A model generated the notes under the pieces. It was not told the origin of the DNA. It searched no databases and was given only the letters and a program-made list of their open reading frames with translations. Position numbers and translations under genes: made by a program. From Armatimonadota bacterium (GTDB taxonomy: Bacteria; Armatimonadota; UBA5829): DNA of 43,947 bases. This document shows, piece by piece, positions 31,296 through 39,834 of the stretch. Numbering within the stretch: the first letter of the stretch is position 1; each line of letters starts with the position of its first letter. Location: positions 1 to 43,947 of the forward strand of contig JAPLCU010000011.1 of assembly GCA_026392045.1 (NCBI GenBank), in the 5' to 3' direction.

Positions 31296-31340
31296 ATGTG
31301 GTATTGGCGACACTCCAATTTAAGTGGAGATGCCGCGTAG
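31296..31340 (+). CDS. trp leader peptide (attenuator)
   Basis: A 14-codon frame encoding MWYWRHSNLSGDAA, preceded by AAGGTGG at a normal distance. Two Trp codons flank a Tyr codon at positions 2 and 4. It lies between the trp promoter and a strong terminator hairpin. Its own RNA can fold as CTCCA/TGGAG with GGC/GCC outside (about 31306-31334), the classic 1:2 hairpin. The segment CCGCG (31333-31337) is complementary to CGCGG (31380-31384) in the terminator's left arm, which would give a 2:3 antiterminator. Together this is a textbook transcription-attenuation layout, read from sequence only. Confidence 0.85.
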   Translation: MWYWRHSNLSGDAA

Positions 31341-31376
31341 CCGTATGTCGTATAGGATAATAGACATGAACTTTCG

Positions 31377-31413
31377 AACCGCGGGCAGCTCCACCGGAGT
31401 ATCCGCGGTTTTT
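31377..31413 (+). terminator. trp attenuator terminator
   Basis: AACCGCGG pairs with CCGCGGTT, with an inner CTCC/GGAG stem, followed by TTTTT. It lies 36 bases after the leader-peptide stop and 178 bases before trpE. Confidence 0.85.
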
Positions 31414-31437
31414 GTGCAATAGATTTCAAGCGTGAAG

Positions 31438-31462
31438 CCGGGGATATCGTCCTCGGTTTTTT
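31438..31462 (+). terminator. Second terminator-like hairpin in the trp leader
   Basis: CCGGGGA pairs with TCCTCGG (one G-U pair) around a five-base loop, followed by six T. It could back up the attenuator. Confidence 0.6.
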
Positions 31463-31472
31463 GCGTAATTGA

Positions 31473-31567
31473 GTTATAAGTAATAAGTCGTAAGTTGTAA
31501 GTCAACCATCTGCTTCAACCCGCAGTTTGCTGATAACTACTTATAACTTAAAACTTATAACCTATGA
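31473..31567. repeat. Inverted pair of TAAGT-type heptamer arrays before trpE
   Basis: Left array 31473-31507: GTTATAA, GTAATAA, GTCGTAA, GTTGTAA, GTCAACC. Right array (~31534-31567) is the same family in reverse complement. Being inverted, they can pair in the mRNA just upstream of trpE; the right array supplies the ATG at 31564. Confidence 0.8.
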
Positions 31568-31590
31568 CCCATAAAAAAGGACAGCAGAAC

Positions 31591-33075
31591 ATGAGCGCTT
31601 ACTACCCAGAGAAAACCGAATTTATGAAGCGGGCCGCAAATGGCAATATGGCGCCGGTCTACAAAGAAATTTTGGCGGACATGGAAACCCCTGTCTCGGC
31701 TTTTAAGAAGATTGGAAGCGGCGAATATTCGTTCCTGCTGGAAAGCGTGGAGGGCGGGGAGCGTATGGCGAGGTATTCGTTCCTCGGCAGCAGCGCGAAT
31801 ATGGTGATCCAGAGCAAAGGATCCGAAATCGAGATCACCAGAGAAGGGAAATTGGAGCATATCACACTCGTTGCCGGTAAGGATGTGCTGGACGTGCTCA
31901 AGGCGGAGTTCGGCAAGCTCAGATACGTGCCGGACCCTGATCTGCCCCGGTTCTGCGGCGGCGCTGTGGGTTTTATTGGCTACGATATGGTGAGGTTCTT
32001 CGAAGACTTGCCGGACATGACCACCGACGACCTCCACATGCCCGATTGCACGCTCATTTTCACCGATACCCTACTTATATTCGACCATGTGCGCCACAGA
32101 ATCCGCGTGGTTTGCAATGCCAGCATAGATGGCGACGCAGCGGCCGCCTATGACCTCGCAATTCAGAAAATCGATTCGGTAATCGAACAACTTAGGCAGC
32201 CAATCGAGCTCAGCTACGAAAAGCGGCAAGTGGGCAAGCCCGAGATCGCTTCCAACTTCACCAAAGAGCAATTTGAAGACGCCGTGCGAACATGCAAAGA
32301 ATATATAGCCTCGGGCGACGCGATTCAGGTGGTGCTCTCGCAAAGGTTCAGCACAAAAGTGACTGCGGAGCCGTTCGATGTCTACCGCGCTCTTCGCAGC
32401 CTGAACCCATCGCCTTATATGTATTATCTGGCGTATGGCGACATCAAACTGATAGGTTCTTCGCCTGAGATACTTGTCACGGAAGAGCGGGGCAATGTGA
32501 CCATCCGGCCTATCGCAGGCACCCGCCCACGCGGCGCTACCCATGAGGAAGACCTTAACCTCGAGCGCGAGCTCCTCAAGGACGAAAAGGAGCGCGCGGA
32601 GCATATAATGCTCGTTGACCTCGGCAGAAATGACATCGGCCGCGTGTGCCGCTATGGTTCAGTGGAAGTTGACCAGCTAATGTCCATCGAGCGTTATTCG
32701 CACGTGATGCACATAGTTTCAAACGTTCGCGGCAGGTTGAGCATGGATAAGGACCAGTTCGATCTGCTGCGCGCATGTTTCCCTGCGGGCACCGTTTCGG
32801 GCGCGCCAAAGGTGAGGGCGATGGAAATAATCGACGAACTTGAGCCTACCCGACGCGGCTCCTACGCGGGTGCGATAGGCTACTTCAGCTACTCGGGTGA
32901 TATGGATACTTGCATAACAATACGCACTATTCTTATACAAAATGATACAGCATACGTACAGGCCGGAGCAGGTATTGTGGCGGACTCTGACCCCGCGAAA
33001 GAGTATCAGGAAACGGTCAACAAGGCGATGGCAATGATAAACGCCCTAAACACCGCTGAAGCAGGACTTGAGTAG
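31591..33075 (+). CDS. trpE: Anthranilate synthase component I
   Basis: A 494-residue chorismate-utilising enzyme making anthranilate with TrpG. The N-terminal regulatory part has VSAFKKIGSGEYSFLLESVE, containing the SFLLES element of the Trp-feedback site. The C-terminal catalytic domain shows GDAIQVVLSQRFS, LNPSPYMYYL, ETLVT-like SSPEILVTEERGNVTIRPIA, GTRPRGAT, AEHIMLVDLGRNDIGRV and FPAGTVSGAPKVRAMEII. The start is ATG 31591, which has AAAAGGA upstream; the ATG at 31564 lies in a heptamer repeat. It is the first structural gene of trpEGDCFBA, controlled by the leader described above. Confidence 0.97.
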   Translation: MSAYYPEKTEFMKRAANGNMAPVYKEILADMETPVSAFKKIGSGEYSFLLESVEGGERMARYSFLGSSANMVIQSKGSEIEITREGKLEHITLVAGKDVLDVLKAEFGKLRYVPDPDLPRFCGGAVGFIGYDMVRFFEDLPDMTTDDLHMPDCTLIFTDTLLIFDHVRHRIRVVCNASIDGDAAAAYDLAIQKIDSVIEQLRQPIELSYEKRQVGKPEIASNFTKEQFEDAVRTCKEYIASGDAIQVVLSQRFSTKVTAEPFDVYRALRSLNPSPYMYYLAYGDIKLIGSSPEILVTEERGNVTIRPIAGTRPRGATHEEDLNLERELLKDEKERAEHIMLVDLGRNDIGRVCRYGSVEVDQLMSIERYSHVMHIVSNVRGRLSMDKDQFDLLRACFPAGTVSGAPKVRAMEIIDELEPTRRGSYAGAIGYFSYSGDMDTCITIRTILIQNDTAYVQAGAGIVADSDPAKEYQETVNKAMAMINALNTAEAGLE

Positions 33076-33108
33076 AGAATTGGAAACAGAAGGAAACGGA
33101 GCAAGATC

Positions 33109-33672
33109 ATGATTTTAATGATAGACAATTACGACAGCTTCACATATAATCTCGTACAATACATCGGCGAGATGGGCAAGACGCTCAAGGTGTATAGAAA
33201 CGACAAAATCACGATACCCGAAATTGAAGCGCTGAACCCGGAGATGATAGTTGTCTCGCCCGGCCCTTGCACACCCACCGAAGCTGGGATCTCGCTTGAG
33301 GTTATCAAACACTTTGCGGGGAAGATCCCGATGCTCGGCGTGTGTTTGGGTCACCAGAGCATTGGGCAAGCTTTCGGAGGCGAGGTTATCCGCGCTCCAA
33401 GGCTGATGCACGGCAAGACTTCGCTCATCCACCACGACGGCGAGGGGGTCTTCAAAGATATGCCAAACCCATTCGAGGCGACAAGATATCACTCGCTGAT
33501 TGTTCGCCGCGAAACGCTTCCGAGCTGCCTGCAGATCACCGCAGAAACCGATGAGCGCGAAATAATGGGCATACGGCACAAAGAATATCCAATTGAAGGG
33601 GTCCAATTCCACCCCGAATCAATACTCACGCAAGATGGCATGAAATTGCTTGGGAATTTCGTTAATGGTTGA
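33109..33672 (+). CDS. trpG: Anthranilate synthase component II (glutamine amidotransferase)
   Basis: A 187-residue class I amidotransferase delivering ammonia to TrpE. It begins [21 protein letters not shown], with oxyanion-site VVSPGPCTP, nucleophile Cys in [16 protein letters not shown], and the His-Glu pair in [14 protein letters not shown]. TrpG normally also serves folate synthesis when pabA is absent. It starts 33 bases after trpE with GGAGCAAG upstream and is followed by a family B hairpin before trpD. Confidence 0.96.
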   Translation: MILMIDNYDSFTYNLVQYIGEMGKTLKVYRNDKITIPEIEALNPEMIVVSPGPCTPTEAGISLEVIKHFAGKIPMLGVCLGHQSIGQAFGGEVIRAPRLMHGKTSLIHHDGEGVFKDMPNPFEATRYHSLIVRRETLPSCLQITAETDEREIMGIRHKEYPIEGVQFHPESILTQDGMKLLGNFVNG

Positions 33673-33681
33673 ACAAGATCG

Positions 33682-33702
33682 TCCGGGAAATCTGTTCCCG
33701 GA
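33682..33702. repeat. Family B hairpin between trpG and trpD
   Basis: Stem TCCGGGAA/TTCCCGGA around ATCTG (the complement of CAGAT), with GATCG upstream, so the element is in reverse orientation. Confidence 0.85.
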
Positions 33703-33726
33703 TGCTAACTGACTTGGGAGCGACAA

Positions 33727-34755
33727 ATGATCAAAGAAGCGATAAAAAAAGTTGTTGAATGCGTGAACTTGAGCGAGGCCGAGGCTGTCGCTGCGATGAC
33801 CGAAATTATGGATGGTGAGGCCACGCCTGCGCAGGTGGCATCGTTCATTACGGCTATGCGAATAAAAGGCGAGACGGTCGAGGAGATCACGGGATTCGTG
33901 AAGGTGATGCGTGAGAAGTCCATCAAGGTCCGCCCGAAGGCGCAAAACCTCGTTGACACCTGCGGCACCGGCGGAGACAAGCTGAACACGTTCAACATCT
34001 CCACCACGGCCACATTTGTGATTGTCGGCGCGGGGGCTACGGTCGCCAAACACGGGAATCGGGCGGCTTCCAGCACTTGTGGAAGCGCGGATGTGCTCGA
34101 GGCGCTCGGCGCAAACCTCACTCTCAACGCTGAGCAAATAGCGACATGCATAGATCACGCGGGGCTCGGCTTCATGTTCGCCCCGATGATGCATCCGGCT
34201 ATGAAGCACGCCGTGGGGCCGCGCAAAGAGATCGGCATTCGCACCGTTTTCAACATACTGGGGCCTATGACAAATCCCGCAGGAGCAAAACGGCAGGTGA
34301 TCGGCGTATTCTCACCGGACATCACCGAGACCATGGCAAAAGTTCTCGCCTCGCTTGGCACTGAGCGGGCGATGATCTTCCATGGAATGGCCGGTCTTGA
34401 CGAGCTTTCCACACTCAGCGAAACTCGCGTGAGCGAGCTTAAAGACGGCGAAGTTCGCACCTACACTCTGCTGCCTTCAGACATCGGTCTGGAGACTGCC
34501 AGAGTTGAAGACCTTGCGGCGGGAGATGGCGAAATTGCCGACAATGTCCGCGCGCTGATGGGTGTTCTCGACGGCAAAAAGGGAGCCAAGCGCGACATAG
34601 TTCTGCTCAATGCATCGGCTGCGCTAGTCGTTGCGGGGATTGCCGAAGATCTTCAAGAAGGCATCGCTCTGGCGGCAAAATCCATAGACTCCGGCGCGGC
34701 CATGCATGCGCTCGATAAGTTCAAAACGCTCACACAGGAGCTGGCACAACTTTGA
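33727..34755 (+). CDS. trpD: Anthranilate phosphoribosyltransferase
   Basis: A 342-residue enzyme transferring phosphoribosyl from PRPP to anthranilate. Key motifs are VDTCGTGGDKLNTFNIST (PRPP/Mg binding), VAKHGNRAASSTCGSADVLEALG, and FMFAPMMHPAMKHAVGPRKEIGIRT with NILGPMTNPA. The length is standard. GGGAGCGA precedes the ATG, and the stop overlaps the trpC TTG start (TTGA). Confidence 0.97.
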   Translation: MIKEAIKKVVECVNLSEAEAVAAMTEIMDGEATPAQVASFITAMRIKGETVEEITGFVKVMREKSIKVRPKAQNLVDTCGTGGDKLNTFNISTTATFVIVGAGATVAKHGNRAASSTCGSADVLEALGANLTLNAEQIATCIDHAGLGFMFAPMMHPAMKHAVGPRKEIGIRTVFNILGPMTNPAGAKRQVIGVFSPDITETMAKVLASLGTERAMIFHGMAGLDELSTLSETRVSELKDGEVRTYTLLPSDIGLETARVEDLAAGDGEIADNVRALMGVLDGKKGAKRDIVLLNASAALVVAGIAEDLQEGIALAAKSIDSGAAMHALDKFKTLTQELAQL

Positions 34756-35531
34756 TTCTGGATAAGATACTTGCAGAAAAGAAAATTGAGGTCGATTTCC
34801 GAAAGGGCCAGACGCCGATAGCGGAGCTAAAAGCGCACCTCTCAGATGCATCGGCTCCCCTTGGTTTCGCCCGCAGGCTGCAGCAAAGTGAGCGAGGAAT
34901 CCCTGCGGTCATAGCTGAAATTAAGAAAGCATCGCCCTCAAAAGGCCTGATTCGGTCTAACTTTGACCCGGAATCTATAGCAAAGTCTTACACAAACGCA
35001 GGCGCATCGGCCATATCATGCCTTACTGACGAAAAATTCTTCCAGGGCTCTTTGGACTACCTGCGAATGGTCAAAAACGCCGTGCCGCTGCCAGTCCTGC
35101 GCAAAGATTTCATGATAGACGAGTATCAAGTATTTGAAGCAAGAGCGGCAGGCGCAGACGCAATTTTGCTCATAGTGGCTGTGCTCGAAAAAGACAAAAT
35201 CGCCCATCTTATGCAAGTCTCAAATGATCTCGGAATGGATAGCCTGATTGAAGTGCATGATGAGCGAGAAATGGAAATTGCGCTCGAACTCGACTGCCGG
35301 CTCATAGGCATAAACAACCGCAATCTCCAAACATTCGAAGTCACGCTCGTTGCCACCTCGCGCCTGCTGCCAATGATAACCAGCGGCGCGAAGAGCGTAA
35401 GCGAGAGCGGCATTTTCACCCGCGAAGACATGGTAAACCTCGGCAAAATGGGCGTGGACGCCGTGCTGATCGGTGAAGCCCTGATGCGCGAGGATGACAT
35501 CGAGGCAAAACTGCGGGAGCTGATCGGATGA
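34752..35531 (+). CDS. trpC: Indole-3-glycerol-phosphate synthase
   Basis: A 259-residue TIM barrel. The first active-site strand PAVIAEIKKASPSKGLIR carries the catalytic Lys and Ser; PLPVLRKDFMIDEYQVFEARAAGAD, LIEVHDEREMEIAL, LIGINNRNLQTFEV, SESGIF and DAVLIGEALMR follow in the usual order. Translation starts at a TTG that overlaps the trpD stop, and its end overlaps trpF by 4 bases, so the three are translationally coupled. Confidence 0.96.
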   Translation: MILDKILAEKKIEVDFRKGQTPIAELKAHLSDASAPLGFARRLQQSERGIPAVIAEIKKASPSKGLIRSNFDPESIAKSYTNAGASAISCLTDEKFFQGSLDYLRMVKNAVPLPVLRKDFMIDEYQVFEARAAGADAILLIVAVLEKDKIAHLMQVSNDLGMDSLIEVHDEREMEIALELDCRLIGINNRNLQTFEVTLVATSRLLPMITSGAKSVSESGIFTREDMVNLGKMGVDAVLIGEALMREDDIEAKLRELIG

Positions 35532-36229
35532 CTCAAATCAAGGTCTGCGGGATCACGAATATCGATGACGCCATAGCCTGCGCCGAACTGGGCGCGGACA
35601 TGCTGGGCTTCGTCTTCGCAGACAGCCCCCGGCAGGTCAGCATTGAGCAAGTGATTGAGATAGTTCGGGAGATCAGTTCCATCCAGCCGAACCCTTCGAC
35701 GATACTCAGAGTGCTGGCTGGTATATCCCTCCAACACCCAACATCCAACAACCAACCCCTTGTTCGAGCCGTTGGGGTATTCGTCGAAGATCAGCAGATA
35801 GCAGAAATAATCAAGCGCTGCGGCCTTGATTTCGCTCAGCTTCATGGCAACCAAAGCGACGAAATCGCCCAAATGATCGGCAAAGAGCGAGTAATACGCG
35901 TAGGGCGAATCAAAAATGAGTCCAGCATAGAAGCGCTAAAGCAATATCCGACGGCAACCTATTACCTCTTAGACACCTACAAAAAAGGTCAGCCCGGCGG
36001 CACTGGTGAAACATTCAATTGGGAACTCGCAATCGCCGCGAAATCGCTCGGTAAGCCGATAATCCTATCGGGCGGCCTCAATCCTGATAACATTTTCGAT
36101 GCAATCAGAGCCGTTCGGCCATTTGGAATTGATGTATCAAGCGGGGTAGAGAAATCCTCCGGTAGAAAAGATTTGAAGAAAGTAAAGGAGTTCATTAACC
36201 ATGTGCGAGAAGCTGACAACGCTTCCTGA
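35528..36229 (+). CDS. trpF: Phosphoribosylanthranilate isomerase with a repeat-derived insert
   Basis: A 233-residue TrpF, longer than the usual ~205. The catalytic Cys is in [12 protein letters not shown] and the Asp in [35 protein letters not shown] and [16 protein letters not shown] bind phosphate. Between VREISSIQP and [11 protein letters not shown] the frame holds about 20 extra residues (around 58-77, including [12 protein letters not shown]) encoded largely by a CCAACAC-type heptamer array. This spot lies before the third β-strand of the barrel, in a loop. The start overlaps trpC (ATGA) and the end overlaps trpB by 29 bases. Confidence 0.94.
   Translation: MTQIKVCGITNIDDAIACAELGADMLGFVFADSPRQVSIEQVIEIVREISSIQPNPSTILRVLAGISLQHPTSNNQPLVRAVGVFVEDQQIAEIIKRCGLDFAQLHGNQSDEIAQMIGKERVIRVGRIKNESSIEALKQYPTATYYLLDTYKKGQPGGTGETFNWELAIAAKSLGKPIILSGGLNPDNIFDAIRAVRPFGIDVSSGVEKSSGRKDLKKVKEFINHVREADNAS
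35731..35758. repeat. Heptamer array inside trpF (family F)
   Basis: Four units CCAACAC, CCAACAT, CCAACAA, CCAACCC. This is the complement of the GGTGTTG flavour at 1895. Confidence 0.88.
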
Positions 36230-37406
36230 TGCTTCCGGCCACTTCGGGAAGTTCGGCGGCAGATATGTCCCCGAAATCCTGATACCGGCCCTGGACGAGC
36301 TAATAGAAGCTTACGCCAAGTATAAGGATGATAAAGATTTTGTCTCAGAGTTAGACTTTTACTACCGCGAATATGTGGGCCGCCCCACCCTGCTCTACCA
36401 CGCCGAGCACCTCACCGAGGCGCTGGGTGGAGCGAAAATCTACCTGAAACGCGAAGATCTCTGCCACACAGGCGCGCACAAGCTCAATAACGTCATGGGC
36501 CAAATCCTATTGGCGCGCCGAATGGGCAAGCCGCGCATTATCGCCGAAACCGGCGCCGGTCAGCATGGAGTCGCCACCGCCACTGCCTGCGCCCTCTTCG
36601 GCCTGAAATGCTTTGTATATATGGGCGTGGAGGACATGGAACGCCAGGAGCTGAATGTCTTCCGAATGCGTCTTCTGGGCGCGGAAGTTATCCCGGTCAC
36701 CAGCGGCACCCAGACCCTGAAAGATGCAACCAGCGAAGCTATACGCGACTGGGTCACAAATGTCAACGACACTCATTATATAATCGGTTCCGTGGTCGGC
36801 CCGCACCCTTACCCGATGATGGTTCGCGATTTTCAGTCACCAATAGGCCGCGAAACCAGACACCAGATGCTCGAAAAAGAGGGCAAACTGCCGGAATATC
36901 TTATTGCGTGCGTCGGCGGCGGATCAAATGCAATGGGCATGTTCTACCCGTTCATAAAGGACGAATCGGTCAAGATGATCGGAGTTGAAGCCGCCGGTGA
37001 GGGAATAGACACCGACCGCCACTGCGCCACTCTGAGCCTCGGTGAGCCCGGAGTTTTGCACGGCTCCATGAGCTACCTTCTCCAAAACGAAGACGGTCAG
37101 GTGCAGCTCACCCACAGCATATCGGCGGGTCTCGACTACCCTGGCGTCGGCCCCGAGCACAGCCACTTCAAAGACACCGGCCGCGCGACCTATGTAAACA
37201 TCACCGATGCCGAAGCTCTAGACGCTTTCCAGCTCCTTTCCCGCACCGAGGGCATCATTCCCGCGCTGGAATCCGCACATGCAGTTGCATACACAAGCAA
37301 GTTTGCGCCAACTCTGGGTAAGAACGAAACAGTGGTGATTTGCTTATCCGGGCGAGGCGACAAAGACGTCCACACCGTGGCGAAGGCTTTGGGGGTGTCG
37401 CTATGA
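36201..37406 (+). CDS. trpB: Tryptophan synthase β chain
   Basis: A 401-residue PLP enzyme joining indole and serine. The N-terminus has [20 protein letters not shown]. The PLP Lys is in [13 protein letters not shown], the catalytic Glu in [19 protein letters not shown], and the phosphate loop in [29 protein letters not shown] and [11 protein letters not shown] complete the TrpB1 pattern. AAAGGAG precedes the ATG, which lies inside the trpF 3' end; the stop overlaps trpA (ATGA). Confidence 0.98.
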   Translation: MCEKLTTLPDASGHFGKFGGRYVPEILIPALDELIEAYAKYKDDKDFVSELDFYYREYVGRPTLLYHAEHLTEALGGAKIYLKREDLCHTGAHKLNNVMGQILLARRMGKPRIIAETGAGQHGVATATACALFGLKCFVYMGVEDMERQELNVFRMRLLGAEVIPVTSGTQTLKDATSEAIRDWVTNVNDTHYIIGSVVGPHPYPMMVRDFQSPIGRETRHQMLEKEGKLPEYLIACVGGGSNAMGMFYPFIKDESVKMIGVEAAGEGIDTDRHCATLSLGEPGVLHGSMSYLLQNEDGQVQLTHSISAGLDYPGVGPEHSHFKDTGRATYVNITDAEALDAFQLLSRTEGIIPALESAHAVAYTSKFAPTLGKNETVVICLSGRGDKDVHTVAKALGVSL

Positions 37407-38185
37407 ACCGGATAGACAAGTGTTTTGCCGAACTGAAATCGCGCAATCAAAAGGCATTGGTATGTTTTCTGACCTGCGGCGACCCGGATTTCGCCACGAC
37501 CGAGAAACTGGTTGAGAAAATTGTGGAATCGGGCGCGGACATAGTAGAACTGGGTGTGCCGTTCTCGGACCCGCTCGCAGATGGGCCGACAATCCAGGCC
37601 TCCAGCTTCAGGGCGCTGCAGGCGGGCGCTACAGTGCGCGGGGTGTTTGAAACCGTGCGCTCGATCAGGCAGCGCTGCGATGCGCCGATCGTGCTGATGA
37701 CATATTTTAATCCGGTTCAGAAGTATGGTTTGGAGCGTTTCGCAAAAGACGCTGCACATGCCGGCGCGGACGGCGTCATAGTGACCGATTTGCCCGTGGA
37801 AGAGGCTCGTGACTGGAAAATTGCGGCGGATTCGGCTAATATTGCAGCAATATTTTTGCTTGCGCCGACGTCTACGAAGGATAGAATAGCATCGACGGCG
37901 AAGATTGCAAGCGGGTTCATCTATTGCGTTTCGCGAACCGGCGTGACCGGCGCACGCAATGAGCTGCCAATCGATCTGAAATCGTTGGTGGATACAATCA
38001 AGAACGCATCGGACCTGCCAGTGGTGGTAGGCTTTGGGATATCGAAACCCGAACATGTAAAGCAAGTGACGCAATATGCCGATGGCGCGGTAGTAGGGAG
38101 CGCCCTGGTAAGCGTAGTCGCCAACGCTTCGAGCAAAGAAGAAGCAGTGAGCCGTGCTGGCGAATTTGTCAAAAGTCTAAGATAG
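37403..38185 (+). CDS. trpA: Tryptophan synthase α chain
   Basis: A 260-residue TIM barrel that releases indole for TrpB. The catalytic Glu is in [20 protein letters not shown] and the Asp in LTCGDPDF; further motifs are [52 protein letters not shown] and [13 protein letters not shown]. The ATG at 37403 overlaps the trpB stop by four bases; the frame's earlier codons belong to trpB sequence. It is the last trp gene; deoC follows after 27 bases with its own ribosome site and may be read through. Confidence 0.97.
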   Translation: MNRIDKCFAELKSRNQKALVCFLTCGDPDFATTEKLVEKIVESGADIVELGVPFSDPLADGPTIQASSFRALQAGATVRGVFETVRSIRQRCDAPIVLMTYFNPVQKYGLERFAKDAAHAGADGVIVTDLPVEEARDWKIAADSANIAAIFLLAPTSTKDRIASTAKIASGFIYCVSRTGVTGARNELPIDLKSLVDTIKNASDLPVVVGFGISKPEHVKQVTQYADGAVVGSALVSVVANASSKEEAVSRAGEFVKSLR

Positions 38186-38212
38186 GCATGTTGCCTATTA
38201 GAGGTGATCATT

Positions 38213-38941
38213 ATGTTTTCAAAAGAGCAGTTTGCCAAACTGATGGATTCTACGCTGCTGCGGCCCTCGGCCACAGGCGAGGACATTATGCATCTATGCG
38301 AGGAGGCGGCCAGGTATCATTTTGCGACGGTGATGGTCTTCCCATTCTGGCTCCCGCTTGCAAGGCGGGCGCTTCAGGAGTCTGATGTAAAGCTTGCGAG
38401 CGTAATCGGGTTCCCCTTTGGCATGAACGGCAGATCAGCAAAGGTCTTCGAAGCCCGCACGGCGATCACGAATGGCGCAAAAGAGATCGATATAGTAATC
38501 AACATCGGCGCCCTGAAATCTGGTGAGCGAAACATTCTGGAGGACGAAATCCGCGAACTCGTTGACACCTCCCGAATGACCGGCCTGACACAGGATGCCA
38601 AGCGCACCGTTTTGAAATTCATAATTGAAGCATATTACCTCACTGACGATGAGAAAAAGCTCGTGTGTGAGATCATAAAGCAAGCTGGAGCAGATTTCAT
38701 CAAGACCTCCACCGGCACCGCACCCGGAGGCGCGACCGTTGAAGATATCAGGCTTATCAGAGGAGTTGTCGGCTCTGATCTCGGCGTAAAAGCAGCCGGA
38801 GGCATCCAAACCACCGCGCAGGCAATGGAAATGCTGGACGCCGGAGCCAGCCGCATAGGCACATCGAGCGCCGCTGCGATTGTTGACGGCTACGTGCCCG
38901 AGGATTACCTCGAAAGCGCCGGACGAAGGAGACATTCCTAG
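38213..38941 (+). CDS. deoC: Deoxyribose-phosphate aldolase
   Basis: A 242-residue class I aldolase that splits 2-deoxyribose-5-phosphate to glyceraldehyde-3-phosphate and acetaldehyde. The N-terminus has MDSTLLRPSATGEDI. Conserved stretches are VIGFPFGMNGRSAKVFEA, AKEIDIVINIGAL, LKFIIEAYYLTDDEK, ADFIKTSTGTAPGGATVED (catalytic Lys in FIKTSTG) and LGVKAAGGIQT (second Lys), ending with GASRIGTSSAAAIV. GAGGTG precedes the ATG at 38213. A family D element begins five bases after the stop. Confidence 0.95.
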   Translation: MFSKEQFAKLMDSTLLRPSATGEDIMHLCEEAARYHFATVMVFPFWLPLARRALQESDVKLASVIGFPFGMNGRSAKVFEARTAITNGAKEIDIVINIGALKSGERNILEDEIRELVDTSRMTGLTQDAKRTVLKFIIEAYYLTDDEKKLVCEIIKQAGADFIKTSTGTAPGGATVEDIRLIRGVVGSDLGVKAAGGIQTTAQAMEMLDAGASRIGTSSAAAIVDGYVPEDYLESAGRRRHS

Positions 38942-38945
38942 AAGT

Positions 38946-38970
38946 GGGAGGGCGAGGCTCCCGCCGAGCC
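38946..38970. repeat. Family D element between deoC and recO
   Basis: Inverted family D copy (GGGAGGGCGAGGCTCCCGCC then GAGCC). The recO frame stays open through it (reading GGRGSRRA), but the family start lies after it. Confidence 0.8.
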
Positions 38971-38994
38971 ACTTCTCTCATCTATAAACCGAAC

Positions 38995-39747
38995 ATGAAG
39001 ACTTACACAGCAGGCTCAATCGTCCTGCGCCGCATCGACCTGGGCGAAAAAGACCGCATAATCACTATTCTCACGCGTGAGCAAGGCAAGCTGGGCGCTG
39101 TAGCAAAAGGCGCGAGGCGGCCGGGCAGCAAGCTCGCAGGGGCAAGTGAACCTTTCACTTACGGCAAACTATTCCTTTCTGCTGGCCGAGATTTAGATGT
39201 GCTCAGCCAGGCCGAAATCAAAGAATCATTCCCCAATGTAAAGCAAGATATGCGTGCTGTAGCTTATGGAATGTATATGCTGGAACTGACGAACCAATTC
39301 ACGGAAGAGCGTAACCCTAACCCTGAGCTCTTCGACACCCTCCTCAGCGCAATGTATATTCTGGAAAGCGGCACCGATGCAGAGATAACCGCGCGCTACT
39401 TCGAACTGCAGTTTCTGGACCTCCTCGGATACGATCCGCACTTTGAGACATGTATAAGATGCGGCCGAAAACCTAAACAGGGAAGGCTCGGTTTCAGCCC
39501 ATCGCTAGGCGGCATAGTATGCGATTCATGCGGAATTACTCCCAGCGATGTGATCTGGGCGCCGGATGCTATAATCTCATATATAAACGCACTGCGCCGG
39601 GCTGAACCTCAAAAGCTCAAAGACATGAAGTTCCCCCGCGGCGTCAGGCGTGACTTGGCGAACATTCTCAAATGGCACATAAGATATCGCCTGGAGCACG
39701 ATCTGAAAAGCGCTGATTTCATAGATTTGATTGCGATGTTTGAGTGA
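38995..39747 (+). CDS. recO: Recombination mediator RecO
   Basis: A 250-residue RecO that helps load RecA onto SSB-coated single strands. The N-terminal OB fold opens KTYTAGSIVLRRIDLGEKDR and continues ITILTREQGKLGAVAKGARR. The helical domain includes a four-Cys zinc site, CIRCGRKP and CDSCGITP. The C-terminus has FPRGVRRDLANILKWHIRYRLEHDLKS. The ATG at 38995 is chosen because the preceding in-frame codons (from 38944) come from a family D repeat. No clear Shine-Dalgarno sequence is visible. Confidence 0.93.
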   Translation: MKTYTAGSIVLRRIDLGEKDRIITILTREQGKLGAVAKGARRPGSKLAGASEPFTYGKLFLSAGRDLDVLSQAEIKESFPNVKQDMRAVAYGMYMLELTNQFTEERNPNPELFDTLLSAMYILESGTDAEITARYFELQFLDLLGYDPHFETCIRCGRKPKQGRLGFSPSLGGIVCDSCGITPSDVIWAPDAIISYINALRRAEPQKLKDMKFPRGVRRDLANILKWHIRYRLEHDLKSADFIDLIAMFE

Positions 39748-39752
39748 AGCTG

Positions 39753-39805
39753 TCAGCTTTCAGCCATCAGCATTCAGCTGCTGTCATTCCCGCGTAGGCG
39801 GGAAT
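39753..39805. repeat. TCAGCNT heptamer array plus ATTCCCGC hairpin
   Basis: Four heptamers (TCAGCTT, TCAGCCA, TCAGCAT, TCAGCTG; 39753-39780) run into ATTCCCGCGTAGGCGGGAAT (39786-39805), a perfect 8-bp hairpin of the type known as dRS3 in Neisseria and seen in many other genomes. It fills the recO-hexosaminidase gap. Confidence 0.85.
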
Positions 39806-39834
39806 CCATTCGGACTTCCTCAGGAGGCAAAGAA

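Noticed and set aside
31280-31413. T-box riboswitch before trpE
   Set aside because: The GGTGGCAGCG and ACCGCGG words are suggestive, but GGTGG is the ribosome site of a Trp-rich leader frame and the AGGGTGG-type T-box next to the terminator is missing.
38944-38994. RecO N-terminal extension (GGRGSRRA...)
   Set aside because: It is encoded by a family D repeat; the conserved RecO start follows at 38995.
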